64,000 nt of DNA, taken from the NCBI RefSeq assembly GCF_014652655.1, contig NZ_BMZF01000011.1, forward strand, positions 34,082 through 98,081. Reading direction: 5' to 3'. This document shows positions 36,778-45,417 of the stretch, piece after piece. Position numbers and translations under genes: made by a program. Under the pieces are notes generated by a model. It worked only from the letters and a program-made list of their open reading frames with translations. It ran no database searches and was not told where the DNA came from. Numbering within the stretch: position 1 is the first letter of the stretch; each line of letters starts with the position of its first letter. This DNA is from Paramylibacter ulvae (GTDB taxonomy: Bacteria > Pseudomonadota > Alphaproteobacteria > Rhodobacterales > Rhodobacteraceae).

Positions 36778-37770
36778 ATGTCATTTAACGCATTGATGGT
36801 TGAAAAGAACGACGAGGGCAAAACCCACGCTGCGGTGACGCAGATCGAACTGGATCAACTGCCCGAAGGGAATGTGACCGTGGCGGTCGAATATTCCACG
36901 GTGAATTACAAGGATGGCCTGTGCATTGGGCCAGGGGGCGGGTTGGTGCGCAACTATCCCCATATTCCAGGGATTGATATGGCCGGGGTGGTCGAGGCAT
37001 CGGATGATCCACGTTACAACGTTGGCGACAAGGTTGTGTTAACGGGTTGGCGTTATGGTGAGGCCTATTGGGGTGGTTATGCGCAAAAAACCCGTGTGAA
37101 CGCCGATTGGTTGGTGGCATTGCCCGATGGATTATCCACACGCCAAGCTATGGCCGTGGGCACGGCAGGTTTTACCGCGATGTTATCGGTGATGGCGTTG
37201 GAAGCACACGGATTGAAATCCGCAAACGGACCCGTGCTGGTCACTGGCGCGGCGGGTGGTGTTGGGTCGGTTGCAACCGCGATATTGGCCAATTTGGGAT
37301 ATGAGGTTGCGGGTGTCACTGGGCGCCCTGAAACGGCGGATTATCTGAAATCCCTTGGCGCAACGACGATTGTTGCGCGCGAGGACATTAACGAAACCGT
37401 CAAGCGCCCGTTGGAATCTGAAACATGGGCAGGGTGCATTGATGCGGTGGGTGGTGCGATGTTGGCGCGTGTTTTGGGACAGATGCAATATGGTGCATCC
37501 GTTGCCTCCGTGGGGCTGGCCGGTGGGGCCGCGTTGCCTGCCACGGTCATTCCATTCCTGCTGCGTGGTGTGAACCTGTTGGGAATTGATAGTGTGATGC
37601 GCCCCTATGATGATCGCGTGGCGGCATGGAAACGTGTGGCAACCGATTTACCGATGGATAAATTGGAAGACATGGTTGTGCCTGCAACCCTGTCCGATCT
37701 GCCCCAGTTGGGTGCGGATATCCTAAAGGGTCAGGTCAAGGGGCGTGTTGTTGTTGATGTGAACGCGTAA
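36778..37770 (+). CDS. acuI: Acrylyl-CoA reductase-like quinone oxidoreductase (AcuI/YhdH family)
   Basis: A 330-residue zinc-independent medium-chain reductase of the YhdH/AcuI family. The NADPH-binding motif VTGAAGGVGSVAT and the segments STVNYKDGLCIGPGGG and FLLRGVNLLGIDSVM are diagnostic. AcuI reduces acryloyl-CoA to propionyl-CoA and detoxifies acrylate formed from DMSP or 3-hydroxypropionate. No dmdA or ddd lyase is adjacent in the window. It is divergent from a GntR regulator and ends at a terminator shared with the convergent BCCT transporter. Confidence 0.88.
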   Translation: MSFNALMVEKNDEGKTHAAVTQIELDQLPEGNVTVAVEYSTVNYKDGLCIGPGGGLVRNYPHIPGIDMAGVVEASDDPRYNVGDKVVLTGWRYGEAYWGGYAQKTRVNADWLVALPDGLSTRQAMAVGTAGFTAMLSVMALEAHGLKSANGPVLVTGAAGGVGSVATAILANLGYEVAGVTGRPETADYLKSLGATTIVAREDINETVKRPLESETWAGCIDAVGGAMLARVLGQMQYGASVASVGLAGGAALPATVIPFLLRGVNLLGIDSVMRPYDDRVAAWKRVATDLPMDKLEDMVVPATLSDLPQLGADILKGQVKGRVVVDVNA

Positions 37771-37789
37771 CAATTGACAACCCCATAAA

Positions 37790-37817
37790 AAAACGGCGCC
37801 ACATTGGGCGCCGTTTT
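37790..37817. terminator. Bidirectional terminator between acuI and the BCCT gene
   Basis: A perfect 11-base stem (AAAACGGCGCC/GGCGCCGTTTT) with a 6-base loop, flanked by an A-run on one side and a T-run on the other. It can stop transcription from both convergent genes. Confidence 0.85.
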
Positions 37818-37834
37818 CGTTTGTGAAGTGCAAA

Positions 37835-39643
37835 TTATGCTTTGTCGCGAATACCATCACGATAAAGCGCCTTGGCCAGTGAAATCATCATCAAAACCAT
37901 GATGAATGTGAATGGCAATGCGGCAATGATCATGGCGTTTTTCAACGCATCCATGCCACCACCACCCGCGAGCAGAAGCGTACCAATCACAAGTGTGAGC
38001 AAGATGCCCCAGATGATGCGGTGCTTGATGCCCGTTTCCTGTGCGCCGCCCGACATGATCGTGTTCATAACCAAAATGCCAGAGTCAGCAGATGTAACCA
38101 AGAATGTCATGATCAAGATCACACACATGATGGTAATCGCCTGCAACAATCCACCCGACAACATGTTTTGCAATGTTACGAATAATTTGGCCGTGTTGGA
38201 TGCACCGATGATTGATCCATTTGCACCACCCGTTAATTCCAGATCAATCGCTGTGGCACCTAGGATTGTCATCCAAGCAAAACACACCAATGAAGGGGCA
38301 ACAACCGCGCCAAGGACGAATTCGCGAATGCTGCGACCCTTGGAAATACGTGCCAAGAACAAGCCAACGAATGGCGCAAATGCAATCCACCAAGCCCAGT
38401 AAAACGTGGTCCAAGCGGCTTGCCATGCGAATTGGCGACCTTCTGCGGCATTGCTATACATCGTGGCAATCACACCTTCGGAGTTTTCCAATGCGGTTAC
38501 GGATGCAGGCACGGATTCAGCGAACCCTGCCAACGAACCCCAAGGCCCTGTTGCACCCGCGTGCAATGCTGCGATTTCATCGGCGGGCAATGCTTTGACA
38601 GCATCGGGTAATGCGGCGGTGAATTCGGCCACATCCATGGGTGCATAGGCGCTAAACGAGAGCGAAAAGAAATGCACGATATAATCAAACAATGCGGTTG
38701 CATATGTTGTCATTGCAAACAGGAATGATCCAAAAATCACAAAGACCAACAATAGGATCAGCGACAATACCAAGTTCAAGTTAGACAGGTATTTAACACC
38801 GCGTCCCACACCAGACACAGCCGAAATAATCGACATGCCCATGATAATGACCAATGCCACGATCAGGCCAACCTTGCTTGGTGCGGGTGCATCGGCACCG
38901 TTCATCAACCAATCGGCACCTGTGATCGCATAAACCCCATCAACAAGTTGGCTCACGCCAAAACCGATGGTGACGGATACACCAAGGATGGTTGCAACCA
39001 CGCCCAAAACATCAACCAAATGCCCAACAGGGCCGTTTGCGATGGAGCCCAACAATGGGGTCAGCGCGGATCGAATGGTTAATGGCATGTCACGCGTATA
39101 TGCAAAATAAGCCAGTGATAGACCCGTTAACACGTAGATTGCCCATGCGTGGAAACCGTAATGGGCGAATGTGTAACGGTATGCGGATTTCAATGCCTCT
39201 GGCGTGTTGCCTTCAACCTCGCCCGCGACAACCATTGGGTTTGATCCCCAAAGTCCAAGCGGTTCAGCGGTGGCGAATGTCATCAAACCCACACCCAAAC
39301 CAGCACCAAACATCATGGAAAACCACGAGAAATTGGAAAATTCAGGCTTTTCACCGGGCATGCCCAATGTGCGCCGCCCAATCGATGGGATCAGCGCAAT
39401 GATAAAACAAAAGCAGGCAAACAGCCCGACCGCGATGATGTAAAATGAATTGAATCCAACCAATAGGTTGGTGTTCCACGCGGCCAATTTGCCATTCGCA
39501 CTCAGCGGCCAAATCAAGGCCCAAAGCACCAGTAATGTCATGCTGATCTTACTGATCAATGCGATCGGAAGGCTGTAGCCTTCGTAAAAACCGTCATCAG
39601 CGGTTTTTATCTCTAGATCCGTAAACGGCTCGTTGATACTCAT
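37835..39643 (-). CDS. BCCT-family transporter (betaine/choline/carnitine/DMSP)
   Basis: A 602-residue membrane protein with about 12 helices. The BCCT signature is visible as FYWAWWIAFAPFVGLFLARISKGRSIREF, with GAGLGVGLMTFATAEPL earlier. It imports quaternary ammonium or sulfonium compounds such as glycine betaine or DMSP using Na+ or H+. An insert of about 60 residues after FSLSFSAYAPMD is longer than in BetP-like proteins and probably extracytoplasmic. The neighbouring acuI makes a DMSP link plausible but not certain. The gene is monocistronic. Confidence 0.92.
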   Translation of the reverse strand: MSINEPFTDLEIKTADDGFYEGYSLPIALISKISMTLLVLWALIWPLSANGKLAAWNTNLLVGFNSFYIIAVGLFACFCFIIALIPSIGRRTLGMPGEKPEFSNFSWFSMMFGAGLGVGLMTFATAEPLGLWGSNPMVVAGEVEGNTPEALKSAYRYTFAHYGFHAWAIYVLTGLSLAYFAYTRDMPLTIRSALTPLLGSIANGPVGHLVDVLGVVATILGVSVTIGFGVSQLVDGVYAITGADWLMNGADAPAPSKVGLIVALVIIMGMSIISAVSGVGRGVKYLSNLNLVLSLILLLVFVIFGSFLFAMTTYATALFDYIVHFFSLSFSAYAPMDVAEFTAALPDAVKALPADEIAALHAGATGPWGSLAGFAESVPASVTALENSEGVIATMYSNAAEGRQFAWQAAWTTFYWAWWIAFAPFVGLFLARISKGRSIREFVLGAVVAPSLVCFAWMTILGATAIDLELTGGANGSIIGASNTAKLFVTLQNMLSGGLLQAITIMCVILIMTFLVTSADSGILVMNTIMSGGAQETGIKHRIIWGILLTLVIGTLLLAGGGGMDALKNAMIIAALPFTFIMVLMMISLAKALYRDGIRDKA

Positions 39644-39909
39644 TTTTATCCCTCTTTTTTAGTTTTTGCTTACCTATGCCTTATGAAATTGATCGTGTTT
39701 TAGCACGGCAAACGACTCCCTTGTCACAGAAACGTTACCCGATTGAATGTGAAAAAACTGCAAAATTCGACGCCCCTTTGCCGTGTTTGCGACAGGATTG
39801 GTGGTTTTTGCACATTTTTTAATCAACTTGTGTATGAACGTTGTTGCTTGCATCGGATCGCAAATTGCGAAACCTTGCGGGCAAATAATGCCAGATCACA
39901 GGAAGAAAA

Positions 39910-41130
39910 ATGAATCAAGATATCGAATTTGTCCGCGCCCAATTCCCCGCATTTGAACAGGCGTCGTTGCAAGGTCAGGCGTTTTTTGAAAATGCGGGTG
40001 GGTCATTTACCAGTGGTCAGGTGGTCAAACGATTGGAACGGTTTTATCGTGAACGCAAGGTGCAACCATACGGATCATACGAAGCATCGCGTTTGGGTGG
40101 CGAAGAAATGGACGAGGCGCGCACACGTCTGGCGGCAATCATGGGGATTGATACGGATGAATTGTCCTTTGGGCCATCAACGACACAAAACACCTATGTT
40201 CTGGCACAGGCATTTGCGAGCCATCTGAAAACGGGGGATGCGATAATCGTCACAAACCAGGATCACGAGGCAAACAGCGGCCCGTGGCGGCGATTGGCGG
40301 ATCGTGGCATTGAAATTCGCGAATGGAAAATGGACCCAGAAACGGGGCATTTGGATATCTTGGATTTGGCGAACCTGTTGGATGAACGGGCGAAGCTGTT
40401 GTGTTTTCCCCATTGTTCGAACGTGGTTGGCGAAATCAACGATGTGGCGGCGATTTGTGAATTGGCGCGAAAGGCGGGCGTTTATACATGTGTGGATGGG
40501 GTGAGCTATGCCCCTCATGGCATTCCCGATGTTGGTGCGCTGGGCGCGGATATTTATCTGTTTTCTGCGTATAAGGTTTATGGGCCCCACCAAGGCATCA
40601 TGGCGATCCGTCGTGAATTGGGCAACGCATTGCCAAATCAAGGGCATTATTTCAACGCTGACAGCCTGTATAAACGGTTCACGCCAGCGGGCCCCGATCA
40701 TGCACAGGTTGCGGCCTGTGCGGGGATGGCTGATTACGTTGATGATTACGCGACGCATCATGGTGGCATGGGTGACGCTCGCGCACGCGGTGCATTCGTG
40801 CATGACATGATGCGCGCGCATGAAATCAAATTGCTCCAGCCGTTTTTGGATTATCTGGGCGATAAAAATTCCGTCCAATTGGTTGGCCCGCGTGATGCAA
40901 ATGTGAAGGCCCCAACAGTTGCCATGCGTTTGAACATGCCCGGTGCCAAGGCCGCAGAGCAGTTGGCAGCCAAAGGAATTATGACAGGTGGTGGTGATTT
41001 CTACGGGCTGCGCTGTTTAGAGGGGCAAAATATTAACCCAACCCACGGCGTGCTACGCATTAGTTTTGTGCATTACACATCACCAGCTGAAATGCAGATG
41101 ATGATGGATGCGCTGGATTCGATTTTATAA
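39910..41130 (+). CDS. Class V aminotransferase/cysteine desulfurase-like PLP enzyme
   Basis: A 406-residue fold-type I PLP enzyme. The PLP-binding lysine is in FSAYKVYGPHQG. The upstream CVDGVSYAPHGIPDV holds the aspartate for the pyridine nitrogen, and TNQDHEANSGPW holds the histidine that stacks on PLP. It belongs to the cysteine desulfurase-like group that lacks the catalytic cysteine loop of IscS or SufS, so the substrate is unclear. The 265 bases before it contain no other gene. Confidence 0.85.
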   Translation: MNQDIEFVRAQFPAFEQASLQGQAFFENAGGSFTSGQVVKRLERFYRERKVQPYGSYEASRLGGEEMDEARTRLAAIMGIDTDELSFGPSTTQNTYVLAQAFASHLKTGDAIIVTNQDHEANSGPWRRLADRGIEIREWKMDPETGHLDILDLANLLDERAKLLCFPHCSNVVGEINDVAAICELARKAGVYTCVDGVSYAPHGIPDVGALGADIYLFSAYKVYGPHQGIMAIRRELGNALPNQGHYFNADSLYKRFTPAGPDHAQVAACAGMADYVDDYATHHGGMGDARARGAFVHDMMRAHEIKLLQPFLDYLGDKNSVQLVGPRDANVKAPTVAMRLNMPGAKAAEQLAAKGIMTGGGDFYGLRCLEGQNINPTHGVLRISFVHYTSPAEMQMMMDALDSIL

Positions 41131-41160
41131 TATAAAACAGGATATTACAGCGTAAATCTC

Positions 41161-42573
41161 ATGAAAAAACCGATCATCATATGGTTTCGCCGCGATTTGC
41201 GGATCGCTGATCATAGCGCGCTTTGCGCGGCGGTTGCCACTGGGCGGCCCGTTATTCCAGTGTTCATTTGCGATCCGATGATGGATGCGCTGGGCGCGGC
41301 ACCCAAATGGCGATTTGGGCTGGGTGTGGAACATTTTGCCAAGACACTCGCTGCGCTGGGTAGCCGCCTGATATTGCGCCGCGGTGAACCATTGACCGTG
41401 TTGCGTGACCTGATCCGCGAGACAGACGCGGATGCGGTTTACTGGTCGCGGGCATATGATACCGATGGGATTGCACGCGATCGCGCGGTTAAGGCGGGAT
41501 TGCAAAACGATGGCATCGATGCCCAGAGCCACATGGGCCATGTGTTATTTGAACCCTGGACCGTGGCAAATAAATCGGGTGGTTATTTCAAGGTTTACAC
41601 CCCGTTTTGGAAAACCGTGCGCGGGCGCCATTTGGATGCCTGTTTACCAGCACCACGCACCATCCCCGCACCTGATGTCTGGCCAAACAGCGAAGCGATT
41701 GACGACTGGCAATTGGGGCAAGGTATGCAGCGCGGGCGCGATGTTGTTTCGCGTTATGTTTGCGTTGGGGAAACGAACGCACAGGGGCGGCTGGATACAT
41801 TTTTGGATCATGCGATTGGCACATACGAACACAACCGCGATTTCCCCGAAAAACCTGCCACATCGCGATTGTCGGAAAACTTTGCTTATGGCGAAATATC
41901 CCCGCGCATGGTTTGGCACGCCGCCTATGGCGCGATGCAAAAGGGCGCACAGGGGGGCGAACATTTTTTAAAAGAATTGGTTTGGCGCGAATATGCATAT
42001 CACTTGATGTATCATTTTCCCGCACTGGCCGATCAAAACTGGCGCAGTGAATGGGATGCGTTTCACTGGTTGCCCGATAATGAAAACGCAGAACGCTGGC
42101 GCCGTGGTATGACGGGTGAGCCGATGGTGGATGCCGCCATGCGCGAATTATATGCGACAGGAACAATGCATAATCGGATGCGCATGATAGCGGCATCGTA
42201 TTTAACCAAACATCTGCGCACCGATTGGCGCGTGGGGCGTGATTGGTTTGCACAATGTCTGATCGATTGGGACCCCGCCGCCAATGCGATGGGGTGGCAA
42301 TGGGTTGCGGGGTGTGGCCCCGATGCATCGCCGTATTTTCGGATTTTCAACCCCGCAACACAGGGCGAAAAATTCGATAAATCGCAATCGTATCGCAAAC
42401 GGTTTTTGTTCGATGAAAACAGCGCGGAACAACGCGCATTTTTTGCGGCCATTCCAAAATCATGGGGGATTACATCGGGCACACCATACCCAAATCCCTT
42501 GGTTTCGCTGGCAGATGGGCGTATTGCCGCGTTGGAAGCATATCGCGCGATGCGAGGGCGATCTGAAATTTGA
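41161..42573 (+). CDS. phr: Deoxyribodipyrimidine photolyase (class I CPD type)
   Basis: A 470-residue FAD-dependent DNA photolyase that reverses UV pyrimidine dimers with blue light. The N-terminal antenna domain starts IIWFRRDLRIADHSAL. The FAD domain contains FLKELVWREYAYHLMYHFP, the tryptophan-rich GWQWVAGCGPDASPYFRIFNP and QGEKFDKSQSYRKRF, all standard. The start follows the aminotransferase gene by 30 bases. Confidence 0.95.
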   Translation: MKKPIIIWFRRDLRIADHSALCAAVATGRPVIPVFICDPMMDALGAAPKWRFGLGVEHFAKTLAALGSRLILRRGEPLTVLRDLIRETDADAVYWSRAYDTDGIARDRAVKAGLQNDGIDAQSHMGHVLFEPWTVANKSGGYFKVYTPFWKTVRGRHLDACLPAPRTIPAPDVWPNSEAIDDWQLGQGMQRGRDVVSRYVCVGETNAQGRLDTFLDHAIGTYEHNRDFPEKPATSRLSENFAYGEISPRMVWHAAYGAMQKGAQGGEHFLKELVWREYAYHLMYHFPALADQNWRSEWDAFHWLPDNENAERWRRGMTGEPMVDAAMRELYATGTMHNRMRMIAASYLTKHLRTDWRVGRDWFAQCLIDWDPAANAMGWQWVAGCGPDASPYFRIFNPATQGEKFDKSQSYRKRFLFDENSAEQRAFFAAIPKSWGITSGTPYPNPLVSLADGRIAALEAYRAMRGRSEI

Positions 42574-42632
42574 TTGCAAGGTGATGCAAAATCGTTACGC
42601 TAACTCAACGGGGGGCGTGAAGGGAGTGTAGC

Positions 42633-43847
42633 ATGAGCAAATTGACTTCGACGCAGGGACAAACCGACCTGCCGCGCTATTTTAAACAAACGTTTGCGCT
42701 GCTGGGTGCGATGAAATCTGGCGCAATTGAAATTTCGCTGCCTGATGGGCGCGTATTTCTGGCGCAAGGCCAATCGGCGGGGCCCGTGGCACGCCTTGAT
42801 GTGGTGAACCCAGACAGCTTTGCTCGTCTGATCCGCGAAGGCGATTTGGGGTTTTCGGATGCCTATCTCGATGGCTGGTGGACAACGCCCGATCTGCAAT
42901 TGCTGTTGGATGTCGTTTACATGAATATTAACGAGGTCGGGTATAGTTTCCCCGGTGCTGGTTTGGTGCGCATGTATGAACGAATGCGCCACTGGATGCG
43001 CGGCAATACTGTGGCCCAAGCGCGTAAAAATATTTCCTATCATTATGATTTGGGCAATGCGTTTTATGCCAAATGGCTGGATGAAACCATGACCTATTCT
43101 TCTGCCTTGTTCAAAACAGGGCAAGAGGATCTGGCAAAGGCGCAAATCCAAAAATATGCGAATCTCTGTGATGATTTGGGGGTCAAAGAGGGCGATCATT
43201 TGCTTGAAATCGGCTGTGGATGGGGTGGATTTGCGGAATATGCCGCTGCAGAACGGGGTGCGCGGCTAAAATGTTTAACAATTTCCCAAGAACAGCATGA
43301 TTTTGCAAAACAACGCATTTTCAACGCTGGGTTGTCAGATCGAGTTGAAATTGTGATGCAGGACTATCGCGATGAGCGAGGGTCATTTGATGGTATCGCA
43401 TCCATTGAAATGTTTGAGGCTGTGGGTGAAAAATATTGGCCGATCTATTTTGACACAGTAAATAAATGTTTGAAATCAAATGGTAAGGCTACATTGCAGA
43501 TCATCACGATCGCTGATGAAAAATTCGCGGCATACCGAAAATCGGTGGATTTCATCCAAAAATACATCTTTCCAGGGGGCATGTTACCCAGCCCAACAGC
43601 ATTGCGCGGTGAAATCGAGCGTGCAGGGTTGGAATTTCAAAAATCGGTGGAATTTGGCAAAAGTTATTCGCTGACTTTGCGTCGATGGTTTGAATCGTTT
43701 AACAACAAGTGGGAAGATATTGCACTACTTGGGTTTGATCAGCGTTTCAAAAACATGTGGGATTTTTATTTAGCAGGATGCGCGTCGAGTTTTCAGCACG
43801 AATTAACGGATGTAACTCAGGTAACGATGCGCAAAGTAGGAGTATAG
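42633..43847 (+). CDS. cfa: Cyclopropane-fatty-acyl-phospholipid synthase family methyltransferase
   Basis: A 404-residue SAM-dependent enzyme of the CFA synthase family. The SAM-binding motif LEIGCGWGGFAEYAA and the upstream ISYHYDLGNAFYAKWLDETMTYSSALF are diagnostic; GLEFQKSVEFGKSYSLTLRRW is near the C-terminus. It transfers a methylene or methyl group to unsaturated acyl chains of membrane phospholipids. It is preceded by the photolyase gene and followed four bases later by trgA, so it is likely cotranscribed. Confidence 0.92.
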   Translation: MSKLTSTQGQTDLPRYFKQTFALLGAMKSGAIEISLPDGRVFLAQGQSAGPVARLDVVNPDSFARLIREGDLGFSDAYLDGWWTTPDLQLLLDVVYMNINEVGYSFPGAGLVRMYERMRHWMRGNTVAQARKNISYHYDLGNAFYAKWLDETMTYSSALFKTGQEDLAKAQIQKYANLCDDLGVKEGDHLLEIGCGWGGFAEYAAAERGARLKCLTISQEQHDFAKQRIFNAGLSDRVEIVMQDYRDERGSFDGIASIEMFEAVGEKYWPIYFDTVNKCLKSNGKATLQIITIADEKFAAYRKSVDFIQKYIFPGGMLPSPTALRGEIERAGLEFQKSVEFGKSYSLTLRRWFESFNNKWEDIALLGFDQRFKNMWDFYLAGCASSFQHELTDVTQVTMRKVGV

Positions 43848-43851
43848 TTGA

Positions 43852-44295
43852 ATGCCAACAGGAGCAAAATTGGTCGCAGCGCTCACATTGATGATCGTTG
43901 CATATATTGCATCAGCGGTTTTTATGCAAAGCCGCGTGAGCGAGGTTAATTTAATGTCGTCATTGCTGACAGGGTCAGCGGTGATCGGATTTGTAACTGG
44001 CTGGATCGTTTTGGGCAATGAGCCAGGATATGGTGGAATAGATTCCATCGCGGCTGGCTGGCGCGCAATCATCGTTGGCGTGGTTGCCGCGTGTTTTGTG
44101 TACGGTTTGGTTGTGGTAACGGGCCACATGGCAGACAATCTTTTTTCGGAACCATTTGCGGCTGTTATTGCATGGATCCGCATATCATTAACCATGATGC
44201 TGCGCAGCTTTGATCCCATTGTTTGGGTGATCTTATTTTTGGGTGGCGCGATCGCGGGGCGCTTAACGGGGATTGCCAACAAACGTTGGATATGA
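43852..44295 (+). CDS. trgA: TrgA-family membrane protein
   Basis: A 147-residue protein with four hydrophobic helices, matching TrgA, first described at the tellurite-resistance locus of Rhodobacter sphaeroides. Readable segments are GAKLVAALTLMIVAYIASA, SSLLTGSAVIGFVTGWIVLG and ILFLGGAIAGRLTGIANKRWI. In Rhodobacter trgAB lies beside cysK, as trgA does here; trgB is missing. The molecular role is not known. It starts four bases after cfa. Confidence 0.82.
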   Translation: MPTGAKLVAALTLMIVAYIASAVFMQSRVSEVNLMSSLLTGSAVIGFVTGWIVLGNEPGYGGIDSIAAGWRAIIVGVVAACFVYGLVVVTGHMADNLFSEPFAAVIAWIRISLTMMLRSFDPIVWVILFLGGAIAGRLTGIANKRWI

Positions 44296-44373
44296 TTGCC
44301 TCGGCGTGGGCTTGCAGCGCGGTGGCGTTGCGCGTATCAACATATTGAAAATACTAACACTGGGATTCCCTTA

Positions 44374-45408
44374 ATGAACGTCTATTCCGATCTTCCTAAT
44401 GCCGTTGGCAACACACCACTTATTCGCCTGAAGAAGGCTTCGGAAATAACGGGGTGTGAAATTCTGGGCAAAGCGGAATTTTTGAACCCTGGGCAATCGA
44501 TCAAGGATCGCGCAGCACTAAGCATCATCCAAGACGCGGTGAAATCTGGCAAATTGGCACCGGGCGGTACAATCGTAGAAGGTACAGCGGGCAACACGGG
44601 CATTGGTTTGGCGCTGGTTGGGAATGCGATGGGGTTTAAAACCGTGATCGTGATCCCAGAGACGCAAAGCCAAGAGAAAAAGGATATGCTGCGCCTTGCT
44701 GGTGCGGAATTGGTGGAAGTGCCCGCAAAACCGTACAAAGATCCAAATAATTACGTGAAATATTCCGCACGGTTGGCGGATAAGCTCGCAAAAACAGAGC
44801 CAAATGGCGCGATCTGGGCAAACCAGTTTGACAATGTGGCGAATAAGGCTGCGCATTTTTATGCGACTGCCCCCGAAATTTGGGCGCAAACCGAAGGCAA
44901 AGTGGATGGTTTCATCTGTTCTGTTGGATCTGGTGGTACATTGGCGGGTGTTGCCGATGGTCTGCGCGATCGCAACAAGGATGTTAAAATTGGCATTGCA
45001 GATCCCGATGGCGCTGCGTTGTATAACTACTATGCCAATGGTGAATTGAAATCAGACGGAAGTTCGATCACCGAGGGCATTGGGCAGGGGCGTATCACCG
45101 CCAATCTGGAAGGGTTGAAAGTGGACATGCCATATAACATTTCGGACAAAGAGGCGTTGCCGATTGTGTTTGATTTGTTGCAAGACGAAGGCCTGTGTAT
45201 GGGTGGGTCAACGGGGATCAATATCGCAGGTGCCATTCGCATGGCGCGTGATATGGGTCCCGGGCACACGATCGTGACCGTGTTGTGCGATTTTGGAAGC
45301 CGTTACCAATCCAAGCTGTTTAACCCAACCTTCCTAAAGGCAAATGATTTGCCAGCACCCGCGTGGCTGGATGCTCGCCCGCGCGCCATTCCCACAGTCT
45401 TTGAATAA
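44374..45408 (+). CDS. cysK: Cysteine synthase A (O-acetylserine sulfhydrylase)
   Basis: A 344-residue PLP enzyme making cysteine from O-acetylserine and sulfide. The Schiff-base lysine is Lys44 in NPGQSIKDRAAL. The asparagine loop EGTAGNTGIGLAL and the phosphate-binding GSGGTLAGVADGL are intact. The ATG at 44374 gives the family N-terminus MNVYSDLPNAVGNTPLIRL; the frame open upstream is not conserved. It follows trgA with a gap of 78 bases. Confidence 0.95.
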   Translation: MNVYSDLPNAVGNTPLIRLKKASEITGCEILGKAEFLNPGQSIKDRAALSIIQDAVKSGKLAPGGTIVEGTAGNTGIGLALVGNAMGFKTVIVIPETQSQEKKDMLRLAGAELVEVPAKPYKDPNNYVKYSARLADKLAKTEPNGAIWANQFDNVANKAAHFYATAPEIWAQTEGKVDGFICSVGSGGTLAGVADGLRDRNKDVKIGIADPDGAALYNYYANGELKSDGSSITEGIGQGRITANLEGLKVDMPYNISDKEALPIVFDLLQDEGLCMGGSTGINIAGAIRMARDMGPGHTIVTVLCDFGSRYQSKLFNPTFLKANDLPAPAWLDARPRAIPTVFE

Positions 45409-45417
45409 GGTATAGGC

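Noticed and set aside
41588..42328. Long open frame on the minus strand inside the photolyase gene
   Set aside because: It has no recognisable motif or ribosome binding site and lies opposite a fully conserved photolyase; it is a codon-bias shadow.
44296..44373. Upstream extension of cysK
   Set aside because: The extra 26 residues are not part of cysteine synthases, and the ATG at 44374 gives the family N-terminus.
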